NCBI GenBank assembly: GCA_030762935.1
Contig: CM060899.1
Location: 10,889,001-10,953,000, forward strand
Origin: Hymenopus coronatus
Taxonomy: Eukaryota; Arthropoda; Insecta; Mantodea; Hymenopodidae
Length of the DNA stretch: 64,000 nt
Direction: 5' to 3'
Program-made: the position numbers and the translations under genes
Notes under the pieces: model-generated
What the model saw: only the letters and a program-made list of their open reading frames with translations
What the model was told of the DNA's origin: nothing
The model's database searches: none
Shown: positions 53,401 through 63,858 of the stretch, piece after piece
How positions within the stretch are numbered: the stretch's first letter is position 1
Layout of the letters: each line of letters opens with the position of its first letter

Positions 53401-54175
53401 CGGTGTTGGATGTGCCTTTGTAACTGGCACCGCAACTTCTACTTACGGTTTGCCTAGTTGCACATCTATATATTCTGCCGAGCTATATGCTATTTATCAA
53501 GCCCTTCTGTATATTCGACGTCGAAAATTAGGTGACTGCCTTATTCTTAGTGATTCCCTTAGTGCCCTTCAGAGCATTCGTGAGCTGTACAATTACCATC
53601 CTTTGGTGCAGCGCATCCAGGACGTTCTCCACATTTTGCACGCTTCTGGCTTTAATGTGGAGTGCGCATGGATTCCTGGACACGTTGGCTTGCCAGGGAA
53701 TGACACGGCGGATTTGGCAGCGAAATCGGCAGTCACAGCGCCCAGTGTTACGATTACCCATTCAACAGCAGAAGATTTTAGAGTGGCTGTACGGAGAGCC
53801 GTTTTTTCGACTTGGCATGCGGAGTGGTCGGCTCTCCGTGGTAATAAGCTGCGAGAGGTGAAGGACCTCCCTGTCAACTGGGTAACCTCCTCTCGTTTAT
53901 TCCGCCGGGAGGAGGTAGTACTAGCTCGGCTAAGAATTGGCCACTGTATTTTTACTCACAGTTACCTTTTTAAACGTGAACCTGCTCCTGTCTGTGCGCT
54001 CTGTGGGGAGGCACAGACAGTTCGTCATGTGTTGCTGGAGTGTGGTCACCTGGCACACATTCGGTCATCTATGGGCATGCCGGCCTCTCTTGCCGAGGTC
54101 CTGGCAGATGACCCAAGAGCAGTGGACAGGGTTTTTAAATTTTTAGCCAAACTTTCTTTTACCTTGAGGTTTTAG
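50486..54175 (+). CDS. LINE ORF2 endonuclease-RT-RNase H (copy L)
   Basis: This intact 1229 aa ORF2 has all catalytic motifs. Copy-specific changes are H455P in the PDGI-HVQ block of the RT (PDGIPVQ) and F953V just before RNase H (LEVLSK). The H455P change makes this block PDGIP, the form common in other RTs, so it is unlikely to be damaging. Ends TLRF. With ORF1 also intact this copy may be competent. Confidence 0.95.
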   Translation: MAILHWNIRGIRPHRPELDLLLRQHEPLAVCLQETKLRPQDTVTIRQYSSVRCDLSPEDGVPAHGGTMMLIRDDIFANSVPIQSAIQSVAVSIKLPSASFTICSIYLPPSADLSHSDLEHLISQLPPPFLLVGDVNAHHPLWGSPRACARGTLFKDFLDSQNLALLNTGEPTFLSDAFHSFSHIDIAICSPQLAVTLCWNIISDLHSSDHFPCRISVLTPVVCSTRLPSWRLDHASWELYSHLAEFSYEEHDSVNHLVEHLTGTILSAAEQSIPRSTGYSRRFPVPWWTADCRDAIRARRRALRVFQRFPTLDNLIHYKRMRAHSRRVIKDSKKMSWNKFVGSFNRHTPSSVVWDKLRRVAGKPNHMPIAGLKTPTGAVVDTFDVANTLGSAFAEVSSSGNYSPEFLTVKNQVESQEFSFLSGNLEDYNRLFTLAELDNALSSSRHSAPGPDGIPVQMLQHLSPDGKDFLLEVYNRVWVDGIFPDKWREATIIPILKPGKDRHLPSSYRPISLTSCVCKVMERMINGRLVWWLESHNLLTNIQCGFRRRRSTADHLVSLSTQIMDGFLKNSPTVGIFFDLEKAYDTCWRAGILRSLHNWNIRGRLPLVIQEFMRDRVFRVRVGSVFSNHFIQENGVPQGSVLSVTLFAIAINSISLCVPQGVSSCLFVDDFAIFCTSQRTPFLERRLQRCLDNLYAWSSKHGFRFSAEKTVCVNFWRRKWHMPPSLRLGPDLLPFADEARFLGLIFDRKLCWAPQIAQLRARCDRSLNLLRILSGKSWGADRTTLLRLYRAVIRSKLDYGSIVYSSARPSVLRRLDTVHNQGIRVAVGAFPTSPVVSLYAESGEPPLRCRRDVLLANYGCGLKCMPGHPTYHAFFSPELHERYCLRSLSPRPAGFRFRELLRQHHVDIPRLLSKGESIHPPWLRATSHVDLGMTLYGKSVTPLDSIRRCFLEVLSKYSGRICIYTDGSKSPDGVGCAFVTGTATSTYGLPSCTSIYSAELYAIYQALLYIRRRKLGDCLILSDSLSALQSIRELYNYHPLVQRIQDVLHILHASGFNVECAWIPGHVGLPGNDTADLAAKSAVTAPSVTITHSTAEDFRVAVRRAVFSTWHAEWSALRGNKLREVKDLPVNWVTSSRLFRREEVVLARLRIGHCIFTHSYLFKREPAPVCALCGEAQTVRHVLLECGHLAHIRSSMGMPASLAEVLADDPRAVDRVFKFLAKLSFTLRF

Positions 54176-54420
54176 TGTGATAGCGGTTTTTTTTAAACTC
54201 TTTTGGTTTTAATGTGTTGATTTTAGATGGAGTTTTATATCCAGCTCTGGTTAGAGGGCTGGACGTTTCTGTTACTTCCGTTTCAACTGTGTTAGCTCTT
54301 TTATTTGTGTTTACTTTTTTGTTTGGTATTTTCTTACTGGCTATTGCCAAGTTTTAATCGTAAGGGCGCTTATGACCTCGGCAGTTGAGCGCCCTTAAAC
54401 ACCATCATCATCATCATCAT

Positions 54421-57033
54421 CACTCTCCTCTTCACGACACTCAGCACCAGGCCCAGATGGTATCCACGTCCAAATGTTGCAACATCTCTCTCCTGATGGC
54501 AAAGATTTCCTACTCGAGGTCTATAATCGTGTCTGGGTTGATGGCATTTTTCCAGACAAGTGGCGGGAGGCCACCATCATACCCATTCTTAAACCTGGAA
54601 AGGACCGCCATCTTCCTTCCAGTTACCGTCCTATTTCCCTCACCAGTTGCGTTTGCAAGGTGATGGAACGCATGATCAATGGACGGTTGGTGTGGTGGCT
54701 GGAATCCCACAATCTTCTGACGAACATCCAGTGTGGCTTTCGACGACGACGTTCAACTGCTGACCACCTTGTCTCTCTGTCAACTCAGATTATGGACGGG
54801 TTTCTTAAGAACAGCCCCACAGTTGGGATATTTTTTGACCTCGAGAAGGCCTACGACACGTGTTGGCGGGCGGGAATATTGCGTTCTCTGCACAACTGGA
54901 ACATACGTGGACGCCTACCGTTGGTCATTCAGGAGTTTATGCGGGACCGCGTTTTTCGAGTGAGGGTGGGTTCGGTTTTTTCTAACCATTTTATTCAAGA
55001 GAACGGAGTGCCGCAGGGCTCGGTACTCAGCGTGACTCTATTTGCTATTGCGATAAATTCCATATCACTATGTGTGCCTCAAGGTGTCTCTTCCTGTTTA
55101 TTCGTGGACGACTTTGCCATCTTCTGTACTTCTCAGCGTACACCGTTTTTGGAACGCCGTCTCCAGCGGTGTTTGGACAATCTCTATGCATGGAGCTCGA
55201 AACACGGTTTTCGTTTCTCCGCTGAGAAGACAGTCTGCGTTAACTTCTGGCGCCGTAAGTGGCATATGCCGCCGTCTCTTCGACTCGGGCCAGATTTACT
55301 TCCTTTCGCAGACGAGGCGAGATTCCTTGGTTTGATCTTCGATCGGAAACTTTGTTGGGCACCACAAATAGCACAGCTTAGAGCACGATGTGACCGTTCT
55401 CTAAATCTTTTACGGATACTAAGTGGCAAGTCTTGGGGTGCGGATCGGACGACATTGCTCCGTCTTTATCGTGCTGTGATTCGTTCGAAGTTGGACTATG
55501 GCAGCATTGTGTATTCTTCAGCTCGACCTTCAGTGCTCAGAAGATTAGACACAGTCCATAACCAGGGCATCCGTGTGGCCGTTGGAGCTTTTCCAACGAG
55601 CCCAGTTGTTAGCCTCTACGCCGAATCGGGAGAACCTCCTCTGCGTTGTCGGCGTGATGTCCTGCTTGCTAATTATGGCTGTGGGCTGAAGTGTATGCCT
55701 GGGCATCCAACTTATCACGCGTTTTTCTCCCCTGAGCTGCACGAGCGATACTGCCTCCGCTCTCTGAGCCCCAGGCCAGCAGGTTTTCGTTTCCGTGAGC
55801 TTCTACGCCAGCACCATGTTGACATTCCTCGGCTGTTATCCAAGGGAGAGAATATACACCCCCCTTGGTTACGCGCTACCTCCCATGTCGATCTCGGGAT
55901 GACGCTCTACGGGAAATCTGTTACGCCTCTTGATAGTATTCGTCGTTGCTTTTTAGAATTTTTATCCAAATACAGTGGCCGTATTTGTATTTACACCGAT
56001 GGTAGTAAGAGCCCCGACGGTGTTGGATGTGCCTTTGTAACTGGCACCGCAACTTCTACTTACGGTTTGCCTAGTTGCACATCTATATATTCTGCCGAGC
56101 TATATGCTATTTATCAAGCCCTTCTGTATATTCGACGTCGAAAATTAGGTGACTGCCTTATTCTTAGTGATTCCCTTAGTGCCCTTCAGAGCATTCGTGA
56201 GCTGTACAATTACCATCCTTTGGTGCAGCGCATCCAGGACGTTCTCCACATTTTGCACGCTTGTGGTTTTAATGTGGAGTGCGCATGGATTCCTGGACAC
56301 GTTGGCTTGCCAGGGAATGACACGGCGGATTTGGCAGCGAAATCGGCAGTCACAGCGCCCAGTGTTACGATTACCCATTCAACAGCAGAAGATTTTAGAG
56401 TGGCTGTACGGAGAGCCGTTTTTTCGACTTGGCATGCGGAGTGGTCGGCTCTCCGTGGTAATAAGCTGCGAGAGGTGAAGGACCTCCCTGTCAACTGGGT
56501 AACCTCCTCTCGTTTATTCCGCCGGGAGGAGGTAGTACTAGCTCGGCTAAGAATTGGCCACTGTATTTTTACTCACAGTTACCTTTTTAAACATGAACCT
56601 GCTCCTGTCTGTGCGCTCTGTGGGGAGGCACAGACAGTTCGTCATGTGTTGCTGGAGTGTGGTCACCTGGCACACATTCGGTCATCTATGGGCATGCCGG
56701 CCTCTCTTGCTGAGGTCCTGGCAGATGACCCAAGAGCAGTGGACAGGGTTTTTAAATTTTTAGCAAAACTTTCTTTTACCTTGACGTTTTAGTGTGATAA
56801 CGGTTTTTTAAACTCTTTTGGTTTTAATGTGTTGATTTTAGATGGAGTTTTATATCCAGCTCTGGTTAGAGGGCTGGACGTTTCTGTTACTTCCGTTTCA
56901 ACTGTGTTAGCTCTTTTATTTGTGTTTACTTTTTTGTTTGGTATTTTCTTACTGGCTATTGCCAAGTTTTAATCATAAGGGCGCTTATGACCTCGGCAGT
57001 TGAGCGCCCTTAAACACCATCATCATCATCATC
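54421..57033 (+). mobile_element. Copy M: 5'-truncated LINE joined to the tail of L
   Basis: M begins inside ORF2 at codon ~440 directly after L's CAT tail (junction word CA is ambiguous) and runs to its own hairpin (56977-57011) and tail. It ends TLTF and has the first-type 3' UTR, so it is not a duplicate of L's 3' half. Only the outer flanks of L plus M show a target-site duplication. It is thus part of one compound insertion. Confidence 0.92.
54423..56792 (+). pseudogene. Copy M ORF2 fragment: RT, RNase H, CCHC
   Basis: The frame is open from LSSSRHSAPGPDGI to the TLTF end, 790 codons, and would begin at a Met at 54474 (MLQHL). It keeps VDD, the RNase H acidic residues and the CCHC motif, but has no endonuclease and no ORF1 or promoter of its own. 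Substitutions such as S917N (GENIH), S1054C (LHACG) and R1164H (LFKHE) are private to this copy. Confidence 0.9.
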
Positions 57034-58197
57034 TGTCCAGCCGCTGACCGAAGTCGGCGAAAACAGCACTGGGTGTTGGTCAATAAGTGGTGAATTACAA
57101 GCCACTATACCAAACACCTATTTATCATGCGTTCTATCATCTGGCAGGCGCAACTGATGAGAAAAATAGCACGGTAGCTGAAAGGTAGGTGACCGTCCTT
57201 TCCAGGCCTCAAAATTGGAATTGTGGTGGCCTCCTGCCACTTCCCTGGAAAAGTCGCGTCAACCCAGACACGAATATAGACCTGGAGTAAGAAAGTTTTA
57301 CACTCAGGAGACCGATGGTGCAACACTTGGAAGTGGATTCGATCTTGACTGGATGCAGAGTTTCGCCAAGATAAAAGTGCATGGTCTGGCTCCGCCAGTG
57401 TTAAAAGGCGAATATGTCTTCAAGGTTTTCAGAAGAAAAGGTGAACCGTTTCTATTCCAACTGAACCTTGATAGGCCGAAACTCAGGTGAATAATTTTAT
57501 GAGCTATACACCTGAGCGATTGTACTGCCAAGAGTGTTAACCACGTCAAACGGATAAACCACAGCGCCTACCGCTTTGTTGAGACCGGCAATTGCCTTTC
57601 GGGTCGGTTTTCCGGCCACCCATCTTAGCTCATCCCATACGACAGAGGAAGGTGTACATCGGTTAAAAGAGACTACAAATTGGCTCCAGGATGTCGGTTT
57701 GTATCTTTAACAATTCATCTAGATTGGAAATGCGTATTTTTATATTTAAACGAGATTATGCCGCGAAGGGCGACGCTGGAAAACCCTGAGAGCACCTTTG
57801 CGATCCCGAATAGCATTCCGCCAGTCATCAGTCCACCATGGGATAGGAAAGCGATGGGGTTGGCCAGTTGACTGCGGAATAGAAAACTCAGCAGCAGAAA
57901 GAATTATCTCTGTGAGGTGTTCGACTAAAATGTTCACAAAGGCGTGCTCATTATAGCTAAAAACGGCCCAGCTGGAATAAAGGTGACAGTTGCCTCTATC
58001 CAAGCGCCATCTAGGTAAAGGAGAGGAACATACATCCTGTGGTAAGAGACTAATAAGAGGTCGCTAGAATGTAAATCAGAGAGAACATTCCATGGGAAGG
58101 AAGCTGCCGACTGTGGACAATAAACCGCTACATCCAGGTGTGAAGAACTATTGAAGACGTCAGAAAGTAATGTGGGCTCCTCGTTATTCAGGGGGGG

Positions 58198-58231
<34 letters not shown>

Positions 58232-58710
58232 GAGGAGGGAGGAAGACAGAGAGGTTATTAATGTCCAAGAAATCGGCGAGTATACGTGACCTCTCACACA
58301 AGTCAGGTGAGCCCCGACGAGGGTGATGGGCAATCACGTCCCCTATCAAAAGAAATGATGTTGGTAGCTGGGAAACGAGGTCTACTAAATCAGTGCCTGA
58401 GAGGTCATTAGAGGGAATAGATGGATAGCACAAATGGTAAATCTGGCAGATGGCAGCGTAATCCTCACAGCGACATGTTAGACTGCAAGGAGACGGAATC
58501 CGCGTAAATGTCATCTCTGATAAGCATCATAATGCCCCGTGTGCTAGAATGCTTCTGTCGGTGATAAATCACACCGTGCAGAAGAATAGTGTATGAATGT
58601 AACATTATCTTGCGGACGGAGCTATGTCTCTTATAGGCAGACGGCAACGGGTTGGTTCTGGTTGAGCAACAGTTCAACCTCTGCTCGATGTGCCACTGTA
58701 GAATAGCCAT
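57034..58710 (-). pseudogene. Copy J (old LINE) ORF2 N-terminal half: endonuclease to RT
   Basis: This is the continuation of J after the L-M insertion. Minus-strand blocks include MLHHRSPECKTFLLQVY, VWVDATFPGKWQEATTIPIL, the PIPWWTDDWRNAIRDR linker, and, from the start at 58710, MAILQWH with a badly broken endonuclease. The G10(AG)14 tract sits in the middle of the endonuclease. Frameshifts and stops throughout, including loss of the WNIRG spacing. Confidence 0.8.
58191..58243 (+). repeat. G10-(AG)14-GGA-rich low-complexity tract
   Basis: Ten G's are followed by 14 AG units and a few GGA units, inserted in the decayed endonuclease of J. It is a purine-only run of about 50 bases. Confidence 0.95.
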
Positions 58711-58739
58711 AGTCAAGAGTATGAGATAAGAACGAAATG

Positions 58740-60017
58740 GATAGACATTTCTGCAGATTTGGTTGTACTGGTCGGTTTAATTTCTTATTTTGGCCTGCTA
58801 CTTACGCACTGTCGTTTCGCAGTGAGGGCAGAATCCTCCTGTCCCATCTCTTCCACGGGAGAGGACCCCTTGCCAATATAAAATTAGAGGTATTGACCGA
58901 CGAATATGACAGCCGCTGATCCGCGCTCGCCCCCAGAAGATTCCTCAGATGGGGACCTATGTGGAGAGTTTCGTCCACTTTTCCTTCAGTTACAGGTTAT
59001 GGAAGAAGACTTGACACTTTGTTTTAGGAAGTTGGTACGCATAAAGTCTTGAAAGTCTTAGCTGTGGTACCGGTGATGTTGGTAGAGGTTGATGGTTTAG
59101 GTGAAACGGTTGCTGGATTGCTTTTTACAGCGGTGGATTTTTCAGTTGTATGTCTCGACGCAGATGTTGAAGTGTTAGCGACCGGACTATGAGAATGTTC
59201 TCTGTTATGGTGGCCCCGTTTATATCGCAGGTTTGAGTCATGATTTCCCGACCCGATTTTCGCGGATGCGGAAGAGCTTATGGGCTTCGGAAAAGGACAC
59301 CTTCTCCCTCACCCGTATCTCGTGAATCACTCTCTTTTCTGTAAAACGGGGGCAATCTCGGGAACCAGATGCGTATTCGCCCTTGCCATTCACGCAAATT
59401 TGAGGTGTATTACAATTTACATCATGCGATGCGCCGCCACAGATAGCACACGTATGCCGACCAGTACAAGAATGGCACGAATGCCCAAACCGCTGGCATT
59501 TGCAACATATTAATGGGTTCGGGATATAGGCCTAAACTGGAAGTCTGCCTTATTCCTTTGAGGGAGATCGACCCTATCAAAAGTATGGAGCAGGGTTGGG
59601 TAGGAACGAATTTTCCGTTGAACCCTGTAAACGGATGTTATCACTTGGTCTGTCAGGTCCTCTTGAAGCTCCTAACTGGACAAACTGTCCAATGCGCAGG
59701 TGATGATAATGCCGCGCGAGGGGTTTAGTGTTTTATGTTTCCAGACCTAAATGGGGTCGTTTTCTAAAATTTTGGCTCGAAATATTTTCTCTACCTGGGA
59801 TACTGAGAGTGTCTCAACCAGGAGTGTACCATTGCGCGCTCTATTACAGGATTTCAACGGACTACCAATTTTGTCTAGACCATTTTGAATAGCAAAAGGG
59901 CAATCGACGTAAATTTTCTACCTACCTCAGTTCTGCTTATTACCAAGTATGGAGGACCACTACACTCGACTAGTTCTTTTCCAAGTACCCATTTATTTTA
60001 TGTTTTTGAGTTTGCCA
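58740..60017 (-). pseudogene. Copy J (old LINE) ORF1 remnant
   Basis: ORF1 would start at 60017, the ATG following the usual T-run. The coding strand keeps the CGPPYLVIS-like opening, the TLLVET block, the CCHC region (around 59330-59520, with several cysteine codons still visible) and the FSEAHKL-like helix. Frameshifts and stops occur every few dozen codons. The C-terminal tail near 58740-58920 matches the SSNRFE / EEMG region only in patches. Confidence 0.75.
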
Positions 60018-60258
60018 TAAAAATGGTAATAGATTGCATCCCCCAGTGCTCCCCACCCAACTCGGAGCACAACGATGGGTCACCACACTGGGGTGATAGG
60101 TCTGCACAGGGGATATAATAGGCGCGCCTACCCACTCACCCTGGAGTTCGGTATAGGGCGTAGTCCTGACCAATTGACTACGGGTGGGTTAGTCGCTAGT
60201 TTCCCGTTTAGGCGAAGCAGAAACCAAAGTGGTGCATTAGGTTGCGCACCCTTTCTAG
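60018..60258 (-). other. Copy J 5' UTR (partial)
   Basis: The sequence matches the ORF1-proximal ~245 bases of the young 5' UTR, including a mutated form of the GTCACCCC/GGGGTGAC hairpin near 60080-60100. K is inserted at 60259, so the 5' end of J would be expected beyond K, outside the window. Confidence 0.75.
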
Positions 60259-60555
60259 TCCCCACCCCCGGGACCTATTACTGTAGCTACGAGTTCGTTG
60301 CACCCGGGGTCCCGAGCCAGCATTGACTCCCTCTGTGGGCCACCTCTGGGTGGTGAGGGAGTCAGTAGGTAAAAATGCCCACCTACGTGTAGGCCGTGCA
60401 TGGAGACCCATGTCGGTGGAAAGGAATATCCTGGTAGGTTGAGTGTTGCGCATCTGAGCCTGTGCTTCTGATCTTTAATAACTGCTGAGAGTGACCCCTC
60501 GTTGGGCTCCGTGGTGGGTGGGCAGCATTGGGATATGTAATTTTTTAAAATTTTT

Positions 60556-61890
60556 ATGGCACAACAAACACAAAAAAAAAAACAACTAAAAATTGGAAAA
60601 GAAGTAGTGGAGTGCAGTGGTCCTCACTACTTAATAATCACTAGGACAGAGGAAGATCGGAAATTTACGTACGTTAGCTCTTTAGCAATTCAAAAAGGTT
60701 TGGACAAAATTGCTGGTTTGGTACACTCTTGTATTAAAACACGTAATGGCACCGTTCTAGTAGAAACATTTACAGCGTCCCAGGCAGGAAAAGTGCTTAG
60801 AGCCAAAAATGCTAGGCAGTTACCGTTTAAGGTCCAGTAGCAAAACACCTTGAACTCCTCGCATTATCACCACCCGCGCATTGGACGGTTTGTCCAATGA
60901 GAAGCTTCAAGATCTGGAAGACCAGGGTGTCCAATCTTTGTATAGGGTTCAAAGAAAAGTCAATGGTGAATTCGTGATTACCCGTACCTTGTTCCGTACC
61001 TTCGGTTAGATCTCCCAAAAAGGATTAGGGTAGGCTATGAGGTTAAGCCCTTTATTCCGAACCCATTCAGCTTTTACAAATTTTAGCGGTTTGGTCATAC
61101 TAGTGAATTGTGTACTGGTCATTCTACTTGTGCTATCTGTGGAGAGGCATCACATGATGGAGCTTGTGTGAAATGCAGCGGGAAACACCGATCAAGTTCC
61201 CGTAATTGGCCCCGTTTTATGGAGGAGAAAGCAATGCAGAAGATACAGGTGCGAGAGAAGATTTCCTTCTCAGAGGCCCTTAAGCTCCTGCGCCTTAGTC
61301 AACCCTCCATCCCACGCTGCGGTACCTACAGCTCAGTTACCGCTAAACCGGTACCGCGTCGGGAAATCGCAACCCAGAGTAGCGATATCGACGGGGCCAC
61401 CGTCGCGAGAAGATTATTATAACCAGACCAGTAGCAAAGACATCAGCAGCTCCGTCAGCTTTACCATCTGCCAAATCCGCATCCGTAAAGAGCACCCCGA
61501 AAGGGGCACCTCCGGCACCGCGGCACCCAAACCGAAGAACTCGGGCAATTGCAACGGTCCTTCCAAATGGTGTTCAGCGCCAGCAGTTATGTTAGAAGCG
61601 CCTTCCTTAAACACTGTGTTAAGCCCTATCCCATACCATCTAAGGGAAACCACAGTCCCCACCACTCTCCAGGTAGATTCTCTTCTGAGGAATCTTCTTG
61701 GGGGAGCCTAGATCGGCGAAGACCACCTTCGCTGATCAGTACCTCTAATCGGTTCAAGAAACTTGAACCGAAACTTACTATTGGTAAGGGCTCCTTTCCT
61801 TTGGAGGAGATGGAATAGGAGGATTCTGCCCCCACTGCCAGACGGAATAAATTTAACCGACCAGCAAAGCCTAATAAGCAAAAACGTCTA
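60556..61890 (+). pseudogene. Copy K ORF1, multiple frameshifts
   Basis: The start at 60556 (MAQQTQKKKQLKIGKEVVE) is open for 94 codons and then stops at 60838. Beyond it, DGLSNEKLQ, VNGEFVITRTLF and the knuckles are in other frames. The first knuckle is destroyed (SFYKF then a stop before RFGH), the second is intact (CAICGEASHDGAC), and the third has lost the spacer and its last cysteine (CVKCSGKH...NWPRF). The C-terminal EEME segment is followed by a stop at 61816. Not functional. Confidence 0.82.
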
Positions 61891-61917
61891 TTTAGAACGT
61901 ATCCCCAGAGACACACG

Positions 61918-63858
61918 ATGGCTATCCTTCAGTGGAACATATGCGGCATTAGACCACATCGACCGGAGCTTGAATTGTTGCTGCACCAGAATCACCTCTG
62001 GTTGTGTACTTACAAGAGACAAAGCTCCGTCCACAGGACACCGATTCCATCAGGCAGTACTCCTCCGTACGGTGTGATTTATCACCGGAGGAGGGTGTAC
62101 CGTCACATGGGGGTACTATCATACTGATCCGTGATTATATATTCGCAGATCCCGCGTCTTTAACGTCCGTCATCCGGGAATTTGCTGTGCGGATTAAGCT
62201 GCCTTCCGCCATATTCACCATTTGTTGGAGCTACATCACTCCATCTCCTGACCTCTCGCTCACTGACATAGAAGTCCTAGTTTCGCAATTACCAATACCC
62301 TTTCAATTGGTAGGCAACGTGAATGCCCACAATTCACTTTGGTGCCCACCTCGGGCTTGTGCGAGAGGCCAGCTTATTGTAGACTTCCTGGATATTAAAG
62401 ATATAGCTCTCCTGAACACCGGAGAGCCAATCTTTCATTCTGACGCCTTTCACAGTTTTTCACACTTTGATATAGCGATTTGTTCACCAGAGTTAGCAGT
62501 CTCATTATCCTGGAATATCATCTCTGGTTTGCACTGTAGTGACACATTTCCGTGTCTTATTAGTCTCTTGACACACGCAGTATGTTCCACCCGTTTACCT
62601 AGATGGCGTTTAGATCAAGCTAACTGGGAAGTATTCCCGTTTGGCTGAATTTACCTCGATGAACACGACTCTGTGAACCGCTTAGTCGAACATCTCACAG
62701 AGATGATCCTTTCTGCTGCTGAGTAATCCATTCCGCTTTCGACTGGCCAAACACGTCAATTTCCGGTTCCTTGGTGGACCGAATGAATGCCGGAATGCTG
62801 TTTGTGCCCGGGGGCGTGTTCTCAGGGTTTTCCAGCGTCGCCCTACACTGGAAAATCTCATACAATTTAAAAAGCTGCGCATCCATTCTAGAAAAATTAT
62901 TAAGGATAGCAAAAAGAGATCTTGGAGCAAGTTTGTAGCCTCTTTTAGCAGACATACACCTTCCTGTGTCGTATGGGATAAATTAGTACGTGTGTCTGGG
63001 AAATCGACCCATATGCACATTTCCGGTCTAAAAAACAGCGGTAGACTCTGTAGTTGATCCGTTCGAGGTGGCTAACAAACTTGGCAGTGCTTTCGCTCAA
63101 GTGTCTCGCTCGGATAATGTTCTCCCAAGTTTCTGCCTGTGAAGGCTCAGGTGGAATCTCAAGGGTTCCCCTTTCGTTCTGGCAACGTCGACGACTATAA
63201 TCGACTTTTCACCATGGCGGAGCTAGAGCACGCACTTTCTTCTTCGCGTAACTCTGCACTTGGTCCAGATAGCATCGACGTCGAAATGTTGCAACACCTC
63301 GCTCTTGGAGGTAAATGTTACCTGCTCCAGATCTATAATCGTGTCTGGGTTGACGCCACTTTCCTAGATAGGTGGCGGCAGGCCATCATCATTCCAATTT
63401 TGAAATATGGTAAGGACCGTCACCTTCCTTCCAGCTACCGTCCCATTTCCCTCAACAGTTACGTTTGAAAGGTGATGGATTGCATGATAAATGGGCGGTT
63501 GGTACGGTGGCTTGAAACGCACACAATGTTGACAAACAGTCAGTGGGGCTTTCGCCGACGTCGGTCAGCAGCTGACCACCTTGTACTGCTATCGACGCAG
63601 AACACGGATGGATTTTTAAGAACCGTCAAACAGTTGGAATATTCTTTGACCTGGGGAAGGCTTATGATACATGTTGGCGAGGATGCCTACTGTTGCTTCT
63701 TCAGGAGTTTATGAAGGACTGTGTCTTCCGAGTAAGGGTCGGCTCGGTTTTTTCAAATCGTTTTAATCAGGAGAACGGTGTGCCTCAGGGCGAGTTTCAT
63801 AACGTGACGCTATTTGCTGTAGTTATTAATTTTATCTCACAGTGTGTTCCCCCAGATA
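61918..63858 (+). pseudogene. Copy K ORF2: endonuclease and partial RT, frameshifted
   Basis: ORF2 starts at 61918 (MAILQWNICGIRPHRPELELLL). A frameshift near 62000 precedes YLQETKLRPQD, and GNVNAHNSLW replaces GDVNAHHPLW, so the catalytic Asp is lost. Further breaks near 62640, 62780 and 63040 precede the RT blocks LDRWRQAIIIPILKYGKDRHLPSSYRPIS and RRRRSAADHLV. FFDL-like and NGVPQGE blocks follow. The copy is cut at the CVPP codons (~residue 659) by N. Confidence 0.83.

Larger units (their letters stand above)
48545..54420 (+). mobile_element. Copy L: full-length intact LINE, head of an L-M tandem
   Basis: L is 5876 bp with both ORFs open. Its 5' end abuts J's target site, while its (CAT)n tail abuts the 5'-truncated copy M rather than J. 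ORF1 begins like C and F (MAPKLKPLISNKDV), yet ORF2 has the F154 and TLRF markers of G and H, so L looks mosaic. The first-type 3' UTR is present. The tail has about seven CAT units. Confidence 0.95.
60259..63858 (+). mobile_element. Copy K: old plus-strand LINE, interrupted by N
   Basis: K begins with a degraded 5' terminus (CCCCACCCCCGGGACC, then CTATTACTGTAG) inside J's 5' UTR and runs through a shortened 5' UTR, ORF1 and ORF2 to the RT. Its UTR lacks about 170 bases between the TTAATAACTG area and TGACCCCTCG. N cuts it at 63858. It is as decayed as J, but must be younger than J, since it sits within it. Confidence 0.85.
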
